Assembly (NCBI GenBank): GCA_018350325.1
Contig: JAEVLN010000002.1
Span: 3,684,295-3,748,294 of the forward strand
Source: Globodera rostochiensis
Lineage: Eukaryota > Nematoda > Chromadorea > Rhabditida > Heteroderidae
DNA: 64,000 nt
Direction: 5' to 3'
A program made the position numbers and the translations under genes. The notes beneath the pieces are model-generated. The model had not been told where the DNA came from. It saw only the letters and a list, made by a program, of their open reading frames with translations, and ran no database searches. Positions 43,276-56,500 of the stretch are shown piece by piece; the first letter of the stretch is position 1, and every line of letters starts with the position of its first letter.

Positions 43276-46200
43276 ATGAGAAAGATAGTCAAAAAAATGG
43301 ATTTAAATTTTTTGTGCGCGTACAATTATTTTGTATTAATTTTGATAAAATGTTTTTTTCTTAAGATAAAGTTGCAACATTTTTTAATTGATCGGCATTT
43401 GCGATCGCGCCAAATCACTTAATGTGCCACTCTTATTGGCTTTTTGAGATTTTTAATTAGGTAATTTGTTGGCCATAATTATAATAGTAGTCGAATGTTT
43501 GATTGAGAACCTAACTTTTCAAGTTTTGCATTAAATTATCGAAGCATTTTTTGGATTGGAAGACAAAGCTGAATCCGCGGAATTCTCGTAACATGGAAAC
43601 TTCAGCAACATTTTATGGTATAATCAGGTTCAGGTGCACGCACCAACGGTCTATGGGCGCAAGCTCACGCGTTGAAATCCGCTTGTCGCAGATAATTTAA
43701 TAATAATAATTGTAATGAATGTGACGGACCCAAATTCGAACAAAAGTCGATTTCGAAAAGTATACAAATTGTAAGGAAGTGTCGCTGGTTGGACTGGACG
43801 GTTAAAACTAGAGATCGGACACGGGCCGGGCCCGTAGCCCCTAACCCGTGTTTTTGACACGGTTTATACGAGCTAAATTTCGTTCAAAATTTGTGAAATT
43901 CGTTGTGCCAAAATATTATTAAACATTTCTTCGCACAAATTTCCATTTGAAAGGCACTTTCCGAGGGGATCTCGATCTCTCCGGGCTCTACTCATTTTAG
44001 TGGTAATTTAACTATTTAAAATTTGTTTTTGTGTAAAAATCAGTGATGAAGTCAACGACATCCTTTGTGATCCGTCTGCTGCAAAAAAAAAAGTACTAAA
44101 AACCGGTTTCATAGAAAAATAGGTGTGAAAAATGTCCGTAAAAATAACGATTGGACAAAAAATCCAATTCCTAATTATGATAGCTCTTTTTATGTGCAAA
44201 TACATATTTTTATCAAGTTTAGATACTTAGTTAATGTACTTTTGTTTTGAACCCCCAAAAATCTACTTTTTTCAGAGCCCTGCATAACAATATAATTTGT
44301 TGACTTACATATTAGTCGTTTTGGTATAATACCCCGTCTTATTATTTAATGCCTTAAGTTAAACAAATTACAAAGGGTAAGAGAAATAATTTGGAAAAAT
44401 TTCCTTTCAAATGTGTCAAATCAATCCGGGCTCTTTCTTTAACTTCTGTGGCTCCACTGGATGGACCTCCGCTGCTTGGCTCTAAAATAATGTTTTCCCT
44501 TCTTTCTTCACATCAAAATGATCGGCTGACCCTTACGGCGATCGCTTCTTCCTCCTCCCCTTCGTTGCCCAAAACAATTTCTTCGCCTTCCGTCGGCGGC
44601 TCTCTCTTTGTCATCGATGGCAACCATTTGCTTCGGCATATGTCGTCCACAAAAACAATTTCCTCACTGTCATCTGACGGGTTGTTAGGCAGTCGCTGTT
44701 CGTAGGCTTAAAACGCAAAAAGTGACAATTAAATCTTGGATTTTATGGCATCCCCAAACGGAAAGCCCGATGCGGCGCCGGCGCCAAACCATTTTAGGGG
44801 CGTAAGTTTCTTCAAGTTCAATCCATCAGTTGAAGTTAGAGCTATGTTAAGATTATAACTCCAATTCAATCGAATCGTTGTCCAGTCAGTCGATAATAGA
44901 GCAAAAATTTTCAGGGTTCGGAATCGGCGGAACAAAGGTAAGCTAAGAGTTTTTTAATTTTCTTATTTTTTTAAAGTGGAGGACCAGAGAACTCCACTAA
45001 ACCAATCTATTTATTCGCATGTACTTAAAATGATAGTGGACCTTCTGGCGTTACTTACAGAGTTGACTAATCAATGGTTTTTGCTTTATAAAAACGTTGC
45101 GATGTCTTTTGGTTGAAGTTGAAAAAGGTATATCCATTCACACGGAATGGGCGGCGCCGGATTGGGTAAACTCTATCCCCCGAGGGCCGATGAGTTCCCC
45201 ATTCGTTTTGCCCACCATTTTCATCTGTCGTCGTCGCCGCCGCCGCCGCCACAGTTGTCGTTGTGAACATTTTTGTAGCGATTAATGGCCTTTCGGTTGG
45301 TGGTGGAGGCGTTATGGGCGGTGGAGGAAACGCTGTGGAATTTTGTTAATTTATTTTGTACTAAACGATTTTCCTCGACAAAAATTTTTAAACCCTCCGC
45401 CCCCACAACAGCGACAATTACGCGGGCTGGGCGCAGAAGCGGGACAACGTTTTGATTGAGCCCCCCCATCAAATTGCCCACCAGTGTCAGCTGCAGTAAA
45501 TAGGGAAGTGGCCATTTTCACAATGCCAATGCATTCGATCGCCCCCTCCTCGCCATCACCGCCGCCGCTGTCCTCTCCCAACGATTTTGCTACCAACGAC
45601 AACGATTCGAGTCGCTTTTTTCGCGGCGAATGCTTTTCCAAAATGGAGACAATATGCTTGATTGAGAAGATTAAATTAAATTAGGGAAATTACCCCCCCC
45701 CCCCACCTTTCATCCCAAATTACCCCCACCCGCCTCCTTTCATCCCAAATTACCCCCTCCCCCCCCCCATCCTTTCATCCCAAATTACCCCCTCCCCCCC
45801 CCCCATCCTTTCATCCAAATTTACCTTCCCCCCCCCCCCTTTCCTTTACCCCACCCGGATGTGGTCGTCGTCGTCTGGCTGGTTTGCAAGATTCGCAATA
45901 AGTTGCTTAACAAAAATGGAATAAAAACATACAAATAAACGCATTAAAAAATCGACTTTTTCCCTCAATTAACTCCCCCCCCCCCCTCCCGAAAGCCATC
46001 AAAAAATTTTCCCGGCGGCGCCTATCGGCACTACCGGGCCGCTCCTGGCCGGAATTCATATTTCCTTAAAAGGAAATTATTTCTTCCATCTCGGGAATTT
46101 TGGCTTTGCCAGCTTTTGCATAAAATGTTGAATAAATACCGGAGAATTTCGGCATATTCCAATGGCCAATTGGTCATTTACGGTGCCACCGACGTCGATG

Positions 46201-46383
46201 CCCTGCGGTAACAATAGTTCGCACTCTTTGCTTATGACGTGCTATAAAATCAGTAAGAATTTATGCATCAATTCGTAAGTTTTGGAGGGCTGCAAAAATT
46301 GTAAAATGTGACGGATTTTTTGTATACCCACCGCCTCCTCCCAATCACGGAAAGAACCCCCAAGGGGTTCCACATAAATGCAA
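43276..46383. other. Long region with only weak coding signals
   Basis: Minus-strand frames near 44515-44780 (acidic: NPSDDSEEIVFVDDICRS) and 45351-45641 (LEKHSPRKKRLESLSLVAKS) look more coding than chance, and a plus-strand piece at about 46120-46208 (ISAYSNGQLVIYGATDVDAL) ends at a good donor. I cannot link them into a gene. From 45680 to 45985 lies a poly-C-rich tandem array with CCTTTCATCCCAAATTACCC units. The GGCGCCTATCGGCAC motif recurs at 46015. Confidence 0.4.
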
Positions 46384-46990
46384 TTAATTTTGAATTGCAA
46401 AAACCGTGACACATTTTTTCACCATTTGTTGTTCCGATGGTCGTTGGCTTTCATTCGATCTTTCGCCCCTCTCGGCAAAGTTTGGCCCAGCAGAAAAACA
46501 ATTCGTTGGCCACCCGCTGTTGTCCCTCGACGTCATTTCGTTGTTTTTTCCTTCCAATTGAGAAATTTCGGCTTTCAGCGCAGCGTTTTCCGCTTCAAGC
46601 TGCACATTCCTTTCCAAAATCGACCGTTTGTCCTGCCGAGTTTTTTTAGTAAGATTTTTAACCTTTTTTTTGTAAGTTTTCCAATTTAACAATTAACAAG
46701 TTTTTGAAATTGTTTCTTACTCCCCCGACGAAAAGTAAACCTGCTCCAATTGCGCAACGTATCGCTGCCATTCCGTGTGAAAGTTTCGCGTGTGTTGGCC
46801 AACACTAAATGTTTGTCCTTCAAAAACGCGATAAAATTTTGCTGAATAAAAAATTGCCTCGGAGAGTAGTCAAATAATTGTGTATTCTGAGAAACCGCTG
46901 GAAGCATTTGAATATTCCCATATAAATATGCTTGGTTGGCCCTGTCGTTAAAAGGAGGCCAAGTGTACACAGTTTGGTACGGATAACTCA
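46384..46990 (-). CDS. Putative coiled-coil (leucine-zipper-like) protein
   Basis: Minus-strand pieces: ATG at about 46988 after a TTTCAG (MSYPYQTVYTWPPFNDRANQ), a middle stretch (HTEWQRYVAQLEQ) and a C-terminal piece with a basic stretch followed by a heptad pattern (DKRSILERNVQLEAENAALK then AEISQLEG), ending KKCVTVFAIQN at 46384. The pattern suggests a bZIP-like or plain coiled-coil factor. Splice phases were not fully resolved, and no full basic DNA-contact motif (NxxAAxxCR) is seen. Confidence 0.4.
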
Positions 46991-47076
46991 TCTGAAACAC
47001 AAAACGTAATGCGCATAAAAAGTTGCCCCAGTCCGGCCCGCAAATGTCGGGTAAGCATCGAAAATGAATAGAAGGT

Positions 47077-47712
47077 AAAAATTGAGTTTACGTAAGTCGC
47101 TCAAAATTCGACAAATCATATACCATTCGACTCCACTCTAAGCCTAACGCACGAATCCGTAAAAATTTTTTTGCGGAAATCACTGTGAAGCAAGTTATGA
47201 GCCAGGGACTGAAGTGTCTTTTGACTGGGGACTCAGTTGTCCATTGATTAAAAATCGGCAAAATCACTCATATAGGCTTTTAAAATTACGAATCGAACTG
47301 AATGGTCCTATGCGCGCATGGGGAAGGGGGTCCTGTGCACAGTTGTCTTCTGTTTTAAAGTTGTTGCGGAGAAAGGGGTTTCATTTTTACTTTTGGTACT
47401 GAAGTCCATTTTTTACAATTTTTCCTTAATTTTAAAAATTTTAAACCGGTTCATAAACGGATTTAAATTCCCAATTTTTATTTTCTATCAACTAATTCGT
47501 AATTTTAAAAGCCTAATGAGTGATTTTGCCGATTTTTTAATCAGTGGACAACTGAGTCCCCAGTCAAAAGACACTTCAGTCCCGGGCCCATAACTTGCTT
47601 CAAAGTGGTTTCCGCAAAAAAAAATTTTACGGATTCGTGCGTTAGGCTTAGAGTGGAGTCGAATGGTATATGATTTGTCGAATTTTGAGCGACTTACGTA
47701 AACTCAATTTTA
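47077..47712. mobile_element. Foldback (long inverted repeat) element, about 635 bp
   Basis: Two arms of about 218 bases (47077-47295 and 47495-47712) are near-perfect inverted copies, starting AAAATTGAGTTTACGTAAGT and containing GTGTCTTTTGACTGGGGACT. They surround a loop of about 200 AT-rich bases. TA dinucleotides lie at both outer edges (possible TA target duplication). No coding capacity; such a foldback would give long hairpin RNA if transcribed. 47713-48698 holds no gene that I can support. Confidence 0.88.
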
Positions 47713-48698
47713 GCCTAGAAGCATTCAACTTTTCAGCTCAATACACTCAAAATTAGGCAATGGTGGAATTGCGGTCCCGACAAAAAAAAATTAAAAATTT
47801 TCAAATGTTTCAATTAAAATGTATGTTTTTTAGGGTGGTAAAGCGCGTAGAAGAGAGCTCGCCTTTTGCGAATGTCGATCCCCGAACCTGAATTCAAACA
47901 TTTTTCGAAAGTTCAAAATGCAAACTTTTTTTTTGAGTTGCCAAATTTTTTATATTGCAAATTTCGACCCCGTAACGATTGAATTGTTTTGTTTTCTCAT
48001 TATTACAAACGTCGTATTTTTGAAGTTGTAACCTTTTTGGGTTCATTCATAAATATTTATTGTTTGAACTCGGGTTCGGGGTCCGACATCCGCAAAATCC
48101 GAGCTCGGATTCGTGTTTTACGCATATGTTTACCCTAGAAAACAAGCATTTGAATTCGTCGACCGCAATTCTCCACCATTGCCCAAAATTGGCACAAATC
48201 AAGTTTTTATGTACTAATCCTATCCCTAATCATTTTATCCCAAACCAGCAATTCTTTTGAGTAAACCGGGACTGGTTAGAAAAACAATTTGTATATTTCG
48301 AAGCTTATGGCCATACTGAAACACGTGGCTGGACATTTGCGCCGCAAGCCAAAATCGAAGCTTTATTTATACCAAATTTGTGGAGATTGGTGCATAGGAA
48401 GACACAAAATTTAGGTCAAAAATACCCATTTTGGATTAGCGCGTCCAGTTCATTACTTTTCCAATTATAACTCGGTTGCGGATTTTTAGTTAAGAAAAAA
48501 TCTTGAAATGGTTAATTAGATAGCTGGGAAAAAGCTTTAAAATCCCCACTTTTTTATTAAGATAACAAAAATTGTCATAAAAAGTCGGGAAATGCCATCG
48601 ACAGCAAACACGTGGAAGAAACGCAACCAAATGTGGGTTTTTCATGAATTTGTAGCAATTTTTCTTCTTTCAAATTTGCAATTCTAATGAAAATTTAG

Positions 48699-50345
48699 CA
48701 AAGTCAGCAATGATGTCTGGTGGAATGTGTTTGAGTGGATTTTACGTGCCGAACTCGGGCTGAAGATGGCACTGCTCAGTGCCCGTTTTGATGCTATCGT
48801 CGACACATTTCTCAGGGAGAAGCGCTGGTCGTTGGGAGTTTTGAAAATTATCCGGCGAACAGAGGATAAAGCCGGCGAAAAAAAAATTGCAATTGCATGC
48901 TTTGATGGCGCTGGAAATATTTTCAGAACCTTTCCAATTGCGGAAAGGCCGTTGCCGAATGGTGTAACGGCATTCGAACGGATCCTTTTGAGGTCATTCG
49001 ATTCGTTTATGAACATTTATCGGAGTTTTTAATCAACTTCGAAACTAATTTTATTTTTTTTTTTTAAAAATGGGGGCACCATCTACTATAACTATTACCA
49101 ATTTTTCTTTTTTGATAGCGTAAAGTGTTGGTTAGTTCGAATTTGCTTTTTATCCCGCTTTCAGTCACGTTGACAACGATGTGGTCGAGTTTCTGCACCA
49201 TTTGGAGCCTCTATTCATCAAAAAAGGCATAAATTTGACTCTGAACGTTTGCCATTGGACGAGCGGATTGCCCAATTGGCCCATCACGGCACCGGAAGTT
49301 TGGCCTTTGGTGGTAGAAAACACCGTTAGGCAAAGAATCTTAAAATTAAAAAAAAATTCGATTGCCTCCCCCCCTCCCCTCCCTTCAGGTTGCGCATTCA
49401 CGACGAATATGGCCTTATCGCACAAAACCATCGCATTTCTCCCGACATTATTCGCCAATGCGCCAACCTCCGATTGATCGACTCGCGGGTTGGCTAAATA
49501 TGTGAAAAACAATTCAAATTTCTTTTCCCAGGACCTTTTCCCCGAGGGCCCGGCTGACGATGGCACAGCTTCTTCCCCAGCCCAGGCCCTGTCGCAGTGG
49601 CTGCATTTGCCCCGGGGGGACGGTTGGCCGAAGATTTTACTGTGCGAAGAAGTTTGGCCATTTGGGGAGAAAGTGGAGGGACTGAAAAAGGCATTATTTA
49701 CATTCTATGGGCTATACTCAAAAAAAATTCCGTTAAATTTGAATTAAATTTTTGCACGGAAATAAGAAAACTTTTTTTTTTGTCTGCAAGGATGCTTTTG
49801 TTTGACCTTCAATGCAAACTCCCCGTCATTTTAGGCATTTGTCGAGGCTTCCTCCCCCGTCAATTTCATCGTCCGCCTGAGCTTGCATCATTTGGAGGGT
49901 AAGCATTGATGGGGCGGGTTACCCTCCCCGGAAGAGGGGGGGGGGGGGGAGTTCGATCCTCCCCGGAAGGGGGCGGGGGTAAACATTTCGATTGTGAACC
50001 CCATGAAAACTTTACACACATTCACTCGAACCCATATTTGATTCTCTGTTAGGTGGACCCTTTGAGTTGCGGAATGAACGAACTGGGGAGCGGCTGACAA
50101 TGGAACTGATTGACGACGCTGGAGGGGAGGAGGTTCAGCAGGGAATTGAGGAGGAGGACGCCTTTGACGACGATGAGGACGATCGCATGACTCATTACAT
50201 TCCTGTGAAGCACAAATTGTGGCTGTTGAGACGATGTCCAATTGAGCGGCCAAAAGATTGGGTTCATTGGGAGAAGGAGGCAATTGGTTGGAGTTGGGAC
50301 TCTGCGAGCAATGTGATCGAAGTTGACGACGAACATTTGGACTGA
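48699..50345 (+). CDS. F-box-like protein of an expanded cyst-nematode family, 5' end incomplete
   Basis: Exons: 48699 to about 49029, 49165-49329, 49389-49488, 49532-49690, 49835-49898, 50053-50345. The first junction (about 49029/49165) does not parse; the others close in phase. The N-terminus is F-box-like (SNDVWWNVFEWILRAELGLK then MALLSARFDAIVD). The body has features I associate with a large family in Globodera/Heterodera: FLHHLEPLFIKKG, PEVWPLVVEN, DLFPEGPADDGTASSPAQAL, SQWLHLPRGDGWPK, ASSPVNFIVRL, GPFELRNERTGERLTMELID and WLLRRCPIERPKDWVHWEKE. Such proteins are presumed substrate receptors of SCF ubiquitin ligases; the role in this family is unknown. Two introns use GC donors (GTTAG|GCAAAG at 49330 and AAAAG|GCATTA at 49691). 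An acidic run EEEDAFDDDEDD lies near the C-terminus. The start exon was not found. Confidence 0.7.
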
Positions 50346-50587
50346 TGGGAGAGTGTGGCATGACATTACATTGAATCTTTTGCTTTGCATGACCAGATTT
50401 GATCGATCTAATTATCCGTTTTTTTGAGATTTTGATCACTTTTTTTTGCATAATACGAATATTTTCTATTAGCATTCTTTAGCACCATTTTGAGGGGGGG
50501 GGGGGGGGGGGGAAAGGACGGAAATTTGTGGGTTTTCGAGGGCCAGTTGAGCTGAACGTATTTTTTGAACATCGCATTTTTTCTTCA

Positions 50588-53500
50588 TTATTTATACGTC
50601 CGTTTTTTCAGTTTCAGCAAATATGTCGTCATCAGTCCCTTTAATAAATTGGCCATTTATGTATTTTTTTACATTATTTCCAAATTACCTTTCCTTTGAC
50701 GTTAATCTCACCGCGACACTAAAAAGATCGAAATTGGAAATATTTAAAAAACGTCTAACCGTCCATTGGTAACCGTTCTTTCGCGACAAAATCTGTTTGG
50801 TCTCCTCATTCACTTGGATATGTCCGATCACTCCGGAACTGTCCATCTGATCAAATTTTAATTGGTTTATATTGGACAATAAAAGCGTACGCCCCCCCCC
50901 CCCCCATAAATTAGCGACGTCCAAAAACTGCTTTTCCTGTGGGGATAAATAAAGCCGTTTGGGGATCTAATGAACGGCTTTTGACTGTCCAAGTTTGGAA
51001 AATATCTCTTCAGAGCATGGCCTAACAATGATTTTGATACCTTTCAAAAGCTCTTAAATTGGTTATGCTTAATAAATTTGGCGGCGCCTTAAGAGCTTCA
51101 AAATTGCTTAGCTTATAGATCAAATCTGGGAATATTACGGCCCAAAATTTGTTTGAAATGGCATTTTCCATCCATTGCCTTTTTTTCGCTGTTTTTGCCA
51201 ATGATACGCGCCACTCACTCTGCTGGCGACGTTCACCGAATTGCCCCAAATGTCATATTGGGGCTTTTGGCCAAGCACACCGGCCACAACGGGGCCCACA
51301 TTGAGGCCTACGAAAAAAAATCCATAAGAAAAAGCAAATTTTTTATTAAAAGAGTTTTTTTAATTTTAAATGTTATTAGATCTTGCCAATTCGAAGTTCA
51401 AAATTTTGGAAAGAGTCGACGTTTAACTGTTCCAACACCGCGGCCATTGCCTGGGCAAATTCGGCCATCTTTTAAAGGAATTACATTAAACATTCCATTC
51501 AATTATTAGCACTGACTGACCACTGTGGAATTGCGCTCGGGCTAAAATCAAATAAATTATTATTAATAATTTTTTTTTAGAGAATACACCAAAACTCACA
51601 CTGTTATCCGCAGTGTCAGAATCCGTAAGTCCCGCGGCTAAAGTTTAATCCTTTAAAAATCTTATCAAATAAATCAGTAAACTTATGAATATGGCCAAGT
51701 CAAAACCGGTTTGGTTGAAATGGCCTAAACGCTTTTTCTGTTTTGGGCCGATTTCACGTAAGAAAGTTGCAATGTTATGCCATATGCCAAGCCGGCTGAT
51801 TCGACACCAAAGCAAAAAAGCGCCTCCGGGGACGGACCCGTCAACCGTTCGAGTTTTTCAACTATTCTAACGTAGAAAGACACCGCTGGCATCGAATTCC
51901 ACCGAAAACCCTGGCCCATTTCAACCACCATTTTTATGCATTAACCCAATATTTAATTAATTTACCGAAAATGCTCACTTTTTTATGCTTTTGTCTTATT
52001 TACCTGCCATATAAGTGCTGGCGACCGTTTTGATCTTTTCGATGCAGCTGAATTTGGGCTTGGACAGCAACTGGAAGACATAAATTAAAAGGGGGGGGGG
52101 ATAATTAGAAGCTCCTAATTGTTTCCGTAATGGCACGACTTCACAATAATTATTGCACCATCGTCGTCACACGACCTTATCGAATTCGCACACAATTTCG
52201 TTGAGCAGTCGCAAACACTCCAACTTCCGTGCCGGGTCGCATTCGCTCCAATAGTTCTTGAAGTTGGGGATGGAGGCGAACATCACGCACACATTCTCGT
52301 GGTCTCGAGCGTACAATTCCTACGGTGTGAATATTGTACAAGTGCTACAGTAAGAATGATTGATTCCGAGATGGACTGCTCGGAAACGTTATTGTACAAG
52401 TGCTACAGTAAGAATGATTGATTCCGGGATGGACTGCTCGGAAACGTTATTGTACAAGTGCTACAGTAAGAATGATGATTCCGGGATGGACTGCTCGGAA
52501 ACGTTATTGTGCAAGTGCTACAGTAAGAATGATGATTCCGGGATGGACTGCTCGGAAACGTTATTGTACAAGTGCTACAGTAAGAATGATTAATTCCGGG
52601 ATGGACTGCTCGGAAACGTTATTGTACAAGTGCTACAGTAAGAATGATTGATTCCGGGATGGACTGCTCGGAAACGTTATTGTACAAGTGCTACAGTAAG
52701 AATGATTGATTCCGGGATGGACTGCTCGGAAACGTTATTTGTACAAGTGCTACAGTAAGAATGATTGATTCCGGGATGGACTGCTCGGAAACGTTATTGT
52801 ACAAGTGCTACAGTAAGAATGATTGATTCCGGGATGGACTGCTCGGAAACGTGTAAAACACTCACATCTTTGTTCCGCTGTTCATGTGACAGGAATTTGG
52901 CTGCAACACTTGACGGGAGAATGTTCTCGATGAGCAGCTTGTTGATGTCTTGCATTAGCTGCACATCGCGCTCCTCGTTCTTGAATGCCACGTTGCACGA
53001 CGCCTCCACTTTCCGCTCGTATTCCGTCTAAATTAAAAACCCCGAAATTATAACAAATTTATAAAAAAATACAAAATTTTATAATGCGATCCGAAGCCTA
53101 TCGAATCTAATCAATTGCTATCAACTGACAATGCGAGCGATGAACAAAAGCAGCAGAAACAATGCAATAATGTTGACCAGAATAATGGTGACCTGACAGC
53201 TGATGATCGGAGCGGACTGCAAATTAATTAAATAAACCGTAATAAATTGAAGTGGAATAAATCCTAAATTGTCACTTAAACAAATTGAGTGCCCTCCGGG
53301 GAAAGTGCCGACCTGAAGCACATTGGACACTGACGTGGAGAACAGAATCAGCAACAGTAGGAAAAGGCCGCAGTCGACGGAGGCCAGAAAGCAGCGCAAA
53401 GGGTAGGGCAATCTGCGAAAAAAGCAAACGGATCATCCACCGATCAATCAATAACTGATCGCATCCAAACAAACACTTAATTGTGCTAATTCGGGGGAGG

Positions 53501-56500
53501 CAAATGGGTTAAATTGTTTTCCCCAAAGCTTCTCACAAATGTACCGGTAGAGTGCGAATATTGAGCACATGTGCGCAATGCACGAAGGAAGCCAAAGAAT
53601 GGAGAAAACGGGCAGCCTTTGGGCGGTCACCGCGAGCAACACCAAACACATCTGCGAACATTGGCATTGAGTTTTATTGAAATGCATTTTAACATAAATT
53701 TTATTAAACAAAATTCAATTTATGTGTCGAGAGCACAACTCTCGACTCGACGGCTCTGGTTTGACTCGTTCAGTCAGTTCACTGCCGCGCGACTTACGTG
53801 CTGTCCGACGGGGATGGACAGAGAAAGCACAAACGCCACCAGCGTAAGAAGCACTTTGGCCATCCGACAGAGCGATTCCAACGCGCAAATGAAGAGAAGG
53901 GCACCGATGGACACGAGCAATTGGCCGGTGACCAAATTTTTGACTTTTTGTCTGAAGGAAGACAATTCTAAAGTCACACATTGACCGGACGGGGAAGGGC
54001 ACTGACGGAACATTTTGGTAGACCAACAAATAGTTGGCCAACGCAATTGGCAACGAGAAGAACAGAATGGTACGGCACTCGGACTTCAGGCAAACTTCGC
54101 GGTTGCTGCTCAAAGGCCACAAGGAATTTAAATCAAAAAGCAAATCTTTAACTCACATAAAGGGCAGCAACAAAAATGGGGACAATTCACAGCTTCCCGT
54201 GGTGCAATGGAAAATTGTGCGAAAACTTAAAACTGATTTTATTCGTTTTTAAACTGCACGATTATTTGGGGGCATTTCTCGGCGATTTGGAAAGTATTCT
54301 TCGGGATTACGACTTGGGGAGGGTATTTCTCGGGATTACGATTTGGTGGGGGTATTTTTCGGGATTACGATTTGGGGGGGGGAGGGGGATATTTTTCGGG
54401 TTATGATTTGGGGGGGGGTATTTCTCGGGATTACGATTTGGGGGGGGGAGGGGGGATATTTTCGGGATTATGATTTGGGGGGGGGGTATTTCTCGGGTTT
54501 ACGGTTTGGGGGGGGAGGGGGATATTTTTCGGGATTTGATTTGGGGGGGGGGGTATTTCTCGGGATTACGATTTGGGGGGGGGGGTATTTCTCGGGATTA
54601 CGATTTGGGGGGGGGGGGGGGTATTTCTCGGGATTACGATTTTGGATCCGTCTAAACAGTGAGAAATGCAAGAAGCCCTCCCCCTCCCACCCAGAAATTG
54701 CCTCGTGGTCGACAGGTTGCCCAGATTGTTCTCGATCAAAGTCAGACTCTGCACAGTTATCGCCCCGAGGGTGCCGGCGGCTCCGTAATAACTCCGGTCC
54801 CTGCGCCCCCTCTTCCGCCGTTTGCTCCGCTCCGTTTCGCCCGTTTCCGTCTCCTCTCCGCCGGTGGTGGTAGCCGTCGACTCATCGAACATCGCCGCTG
54901 GGGCCGACAAACCGTTGCACTCAGACGGCACATTTCCATTGGCATCTGTCACCATAACAAATATTATTTACCAATTTTACGAACATCGCATTACCTTTTG
55001 CGTTTCCGTTTTCCACGGCAATCGTCGTTCTAATCACCGTGTCCCTCCGCCGCCGATTCTGATCACTTTGCTGTGCCGTCCCCAACCCTCTCATCGTCGA
55101 CCGACTTCGTGCCGAAATGGGCTTCAGTGCTTGCGTTTGTTCGCCCCAATACTCCGTCATCTTCACGCTTTTAGCCTTCATCGAAATTGCCCGGTGATGG
55201 CGACCACCGCCGGGCAAAAACCCGGCGCCGTCGTCAACGCTCAACGAGTCCAAATTGTTCAGGTCGAAATGAGACGGACTGAAGTTAGGCAAAATAAAAA
55301 AGAAAATAAGGAACCACCTGAGTTCCATTGCGCGACGTTTGTTAATGTTGACGGAGCTCCGTTCCTCCTGCCCCGTGGACTGATCCGGCAGAATGTGATA
55401 GGTGGACTGTGCGTGTGCCATCATGACCGGGTCCTGCGACTGCGGGGCCTCCACAATGTTGTACTTGCCCATCAACATGTCCTTCGTCTTCTTGCTGATG
55501 TGCAACGCACCGGGCATTCTGTGACAAATGCAAAGTTTAAACACTAAAACATTCTTTGATACCCGGTGGACTCCATATGATTCGCGAACGACACGTCATC
55601 CGACCAAATGTCAAACTGCCACTTTTTGCTAAAATTGCGAAAATCTGACAATTTGAATAAATCTGATTGACAGACCAGAATATTTTACAGGTCAATTGAA
55701 TTGATCAATCTGATTGATCAGATCGAACGAATTTAGCTGAGAACGAAAAGTCCGTTATATGTTGAGAACGCTAGTGTTCGTTTGCTTACAGTCCCAGAAT
55801 GCCGCACAGCACGGATCCCGTGTGAACGCCGATTCGCATGTCCACATTGACGCCGGTGGCGATTCGGACCTGACGAATTGTTTTGATCATCTCCAGACCT
55901 GAAATGATCGGACGGGACCGGACATTTGTGTTAATCCAATTAAATGTTCTCATAAAGCAATGCTGCTGCTCACCCATCAGAACGCACATATCGGCATGGG
56001 ACGGCCGATTGACCGGCATTCCGCTGACGCAGTAATAGCAGTCGCCCAGGAATTTGATCCTCATGCAAGACAACTTCTGAGAACGCCAATTAAGGAAATG
56101 GGAAAGCCAGCAAATTTGGGTTGAAATATTCAAAGGTTTTTGTTTAATTTGAACAATATTCTTTTTTCCCACTTGGGCGTCCTCGTCGAATTTGCTGTAC
56201 AATTCGTTCAACGTTTTGACGAGGTCTTTGGCATTGAGTTGTGCGGCCAATTGGGTGAAGTTGACAATGTCCGCGAAAAGAATGGACACATTCTCATGGG
56301 CCTAAATTAAATTTGAGCAAATTTATTTTGGGATATTTTAAGTAAAAATACACCTGAACATGCAATTCGTTGAACAATTTCTGATTTTTATTCTGAGCGC
56401 TAAAATCGGCGGCAGACGAAGTAGCGAATATTTGCTTGCTGACTTTGTCCGTCAAATAAGCCGGGATAACGCTAAGCAACAGACTTTCCTAAAGAGCTAA

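Noticed and set aside
43800..44000. Possible MITE starting TAGAGATCGG near 43810
   Set aside because: The opposite end near 43990 shares only TAGAG and no 8-bp duplication is present.
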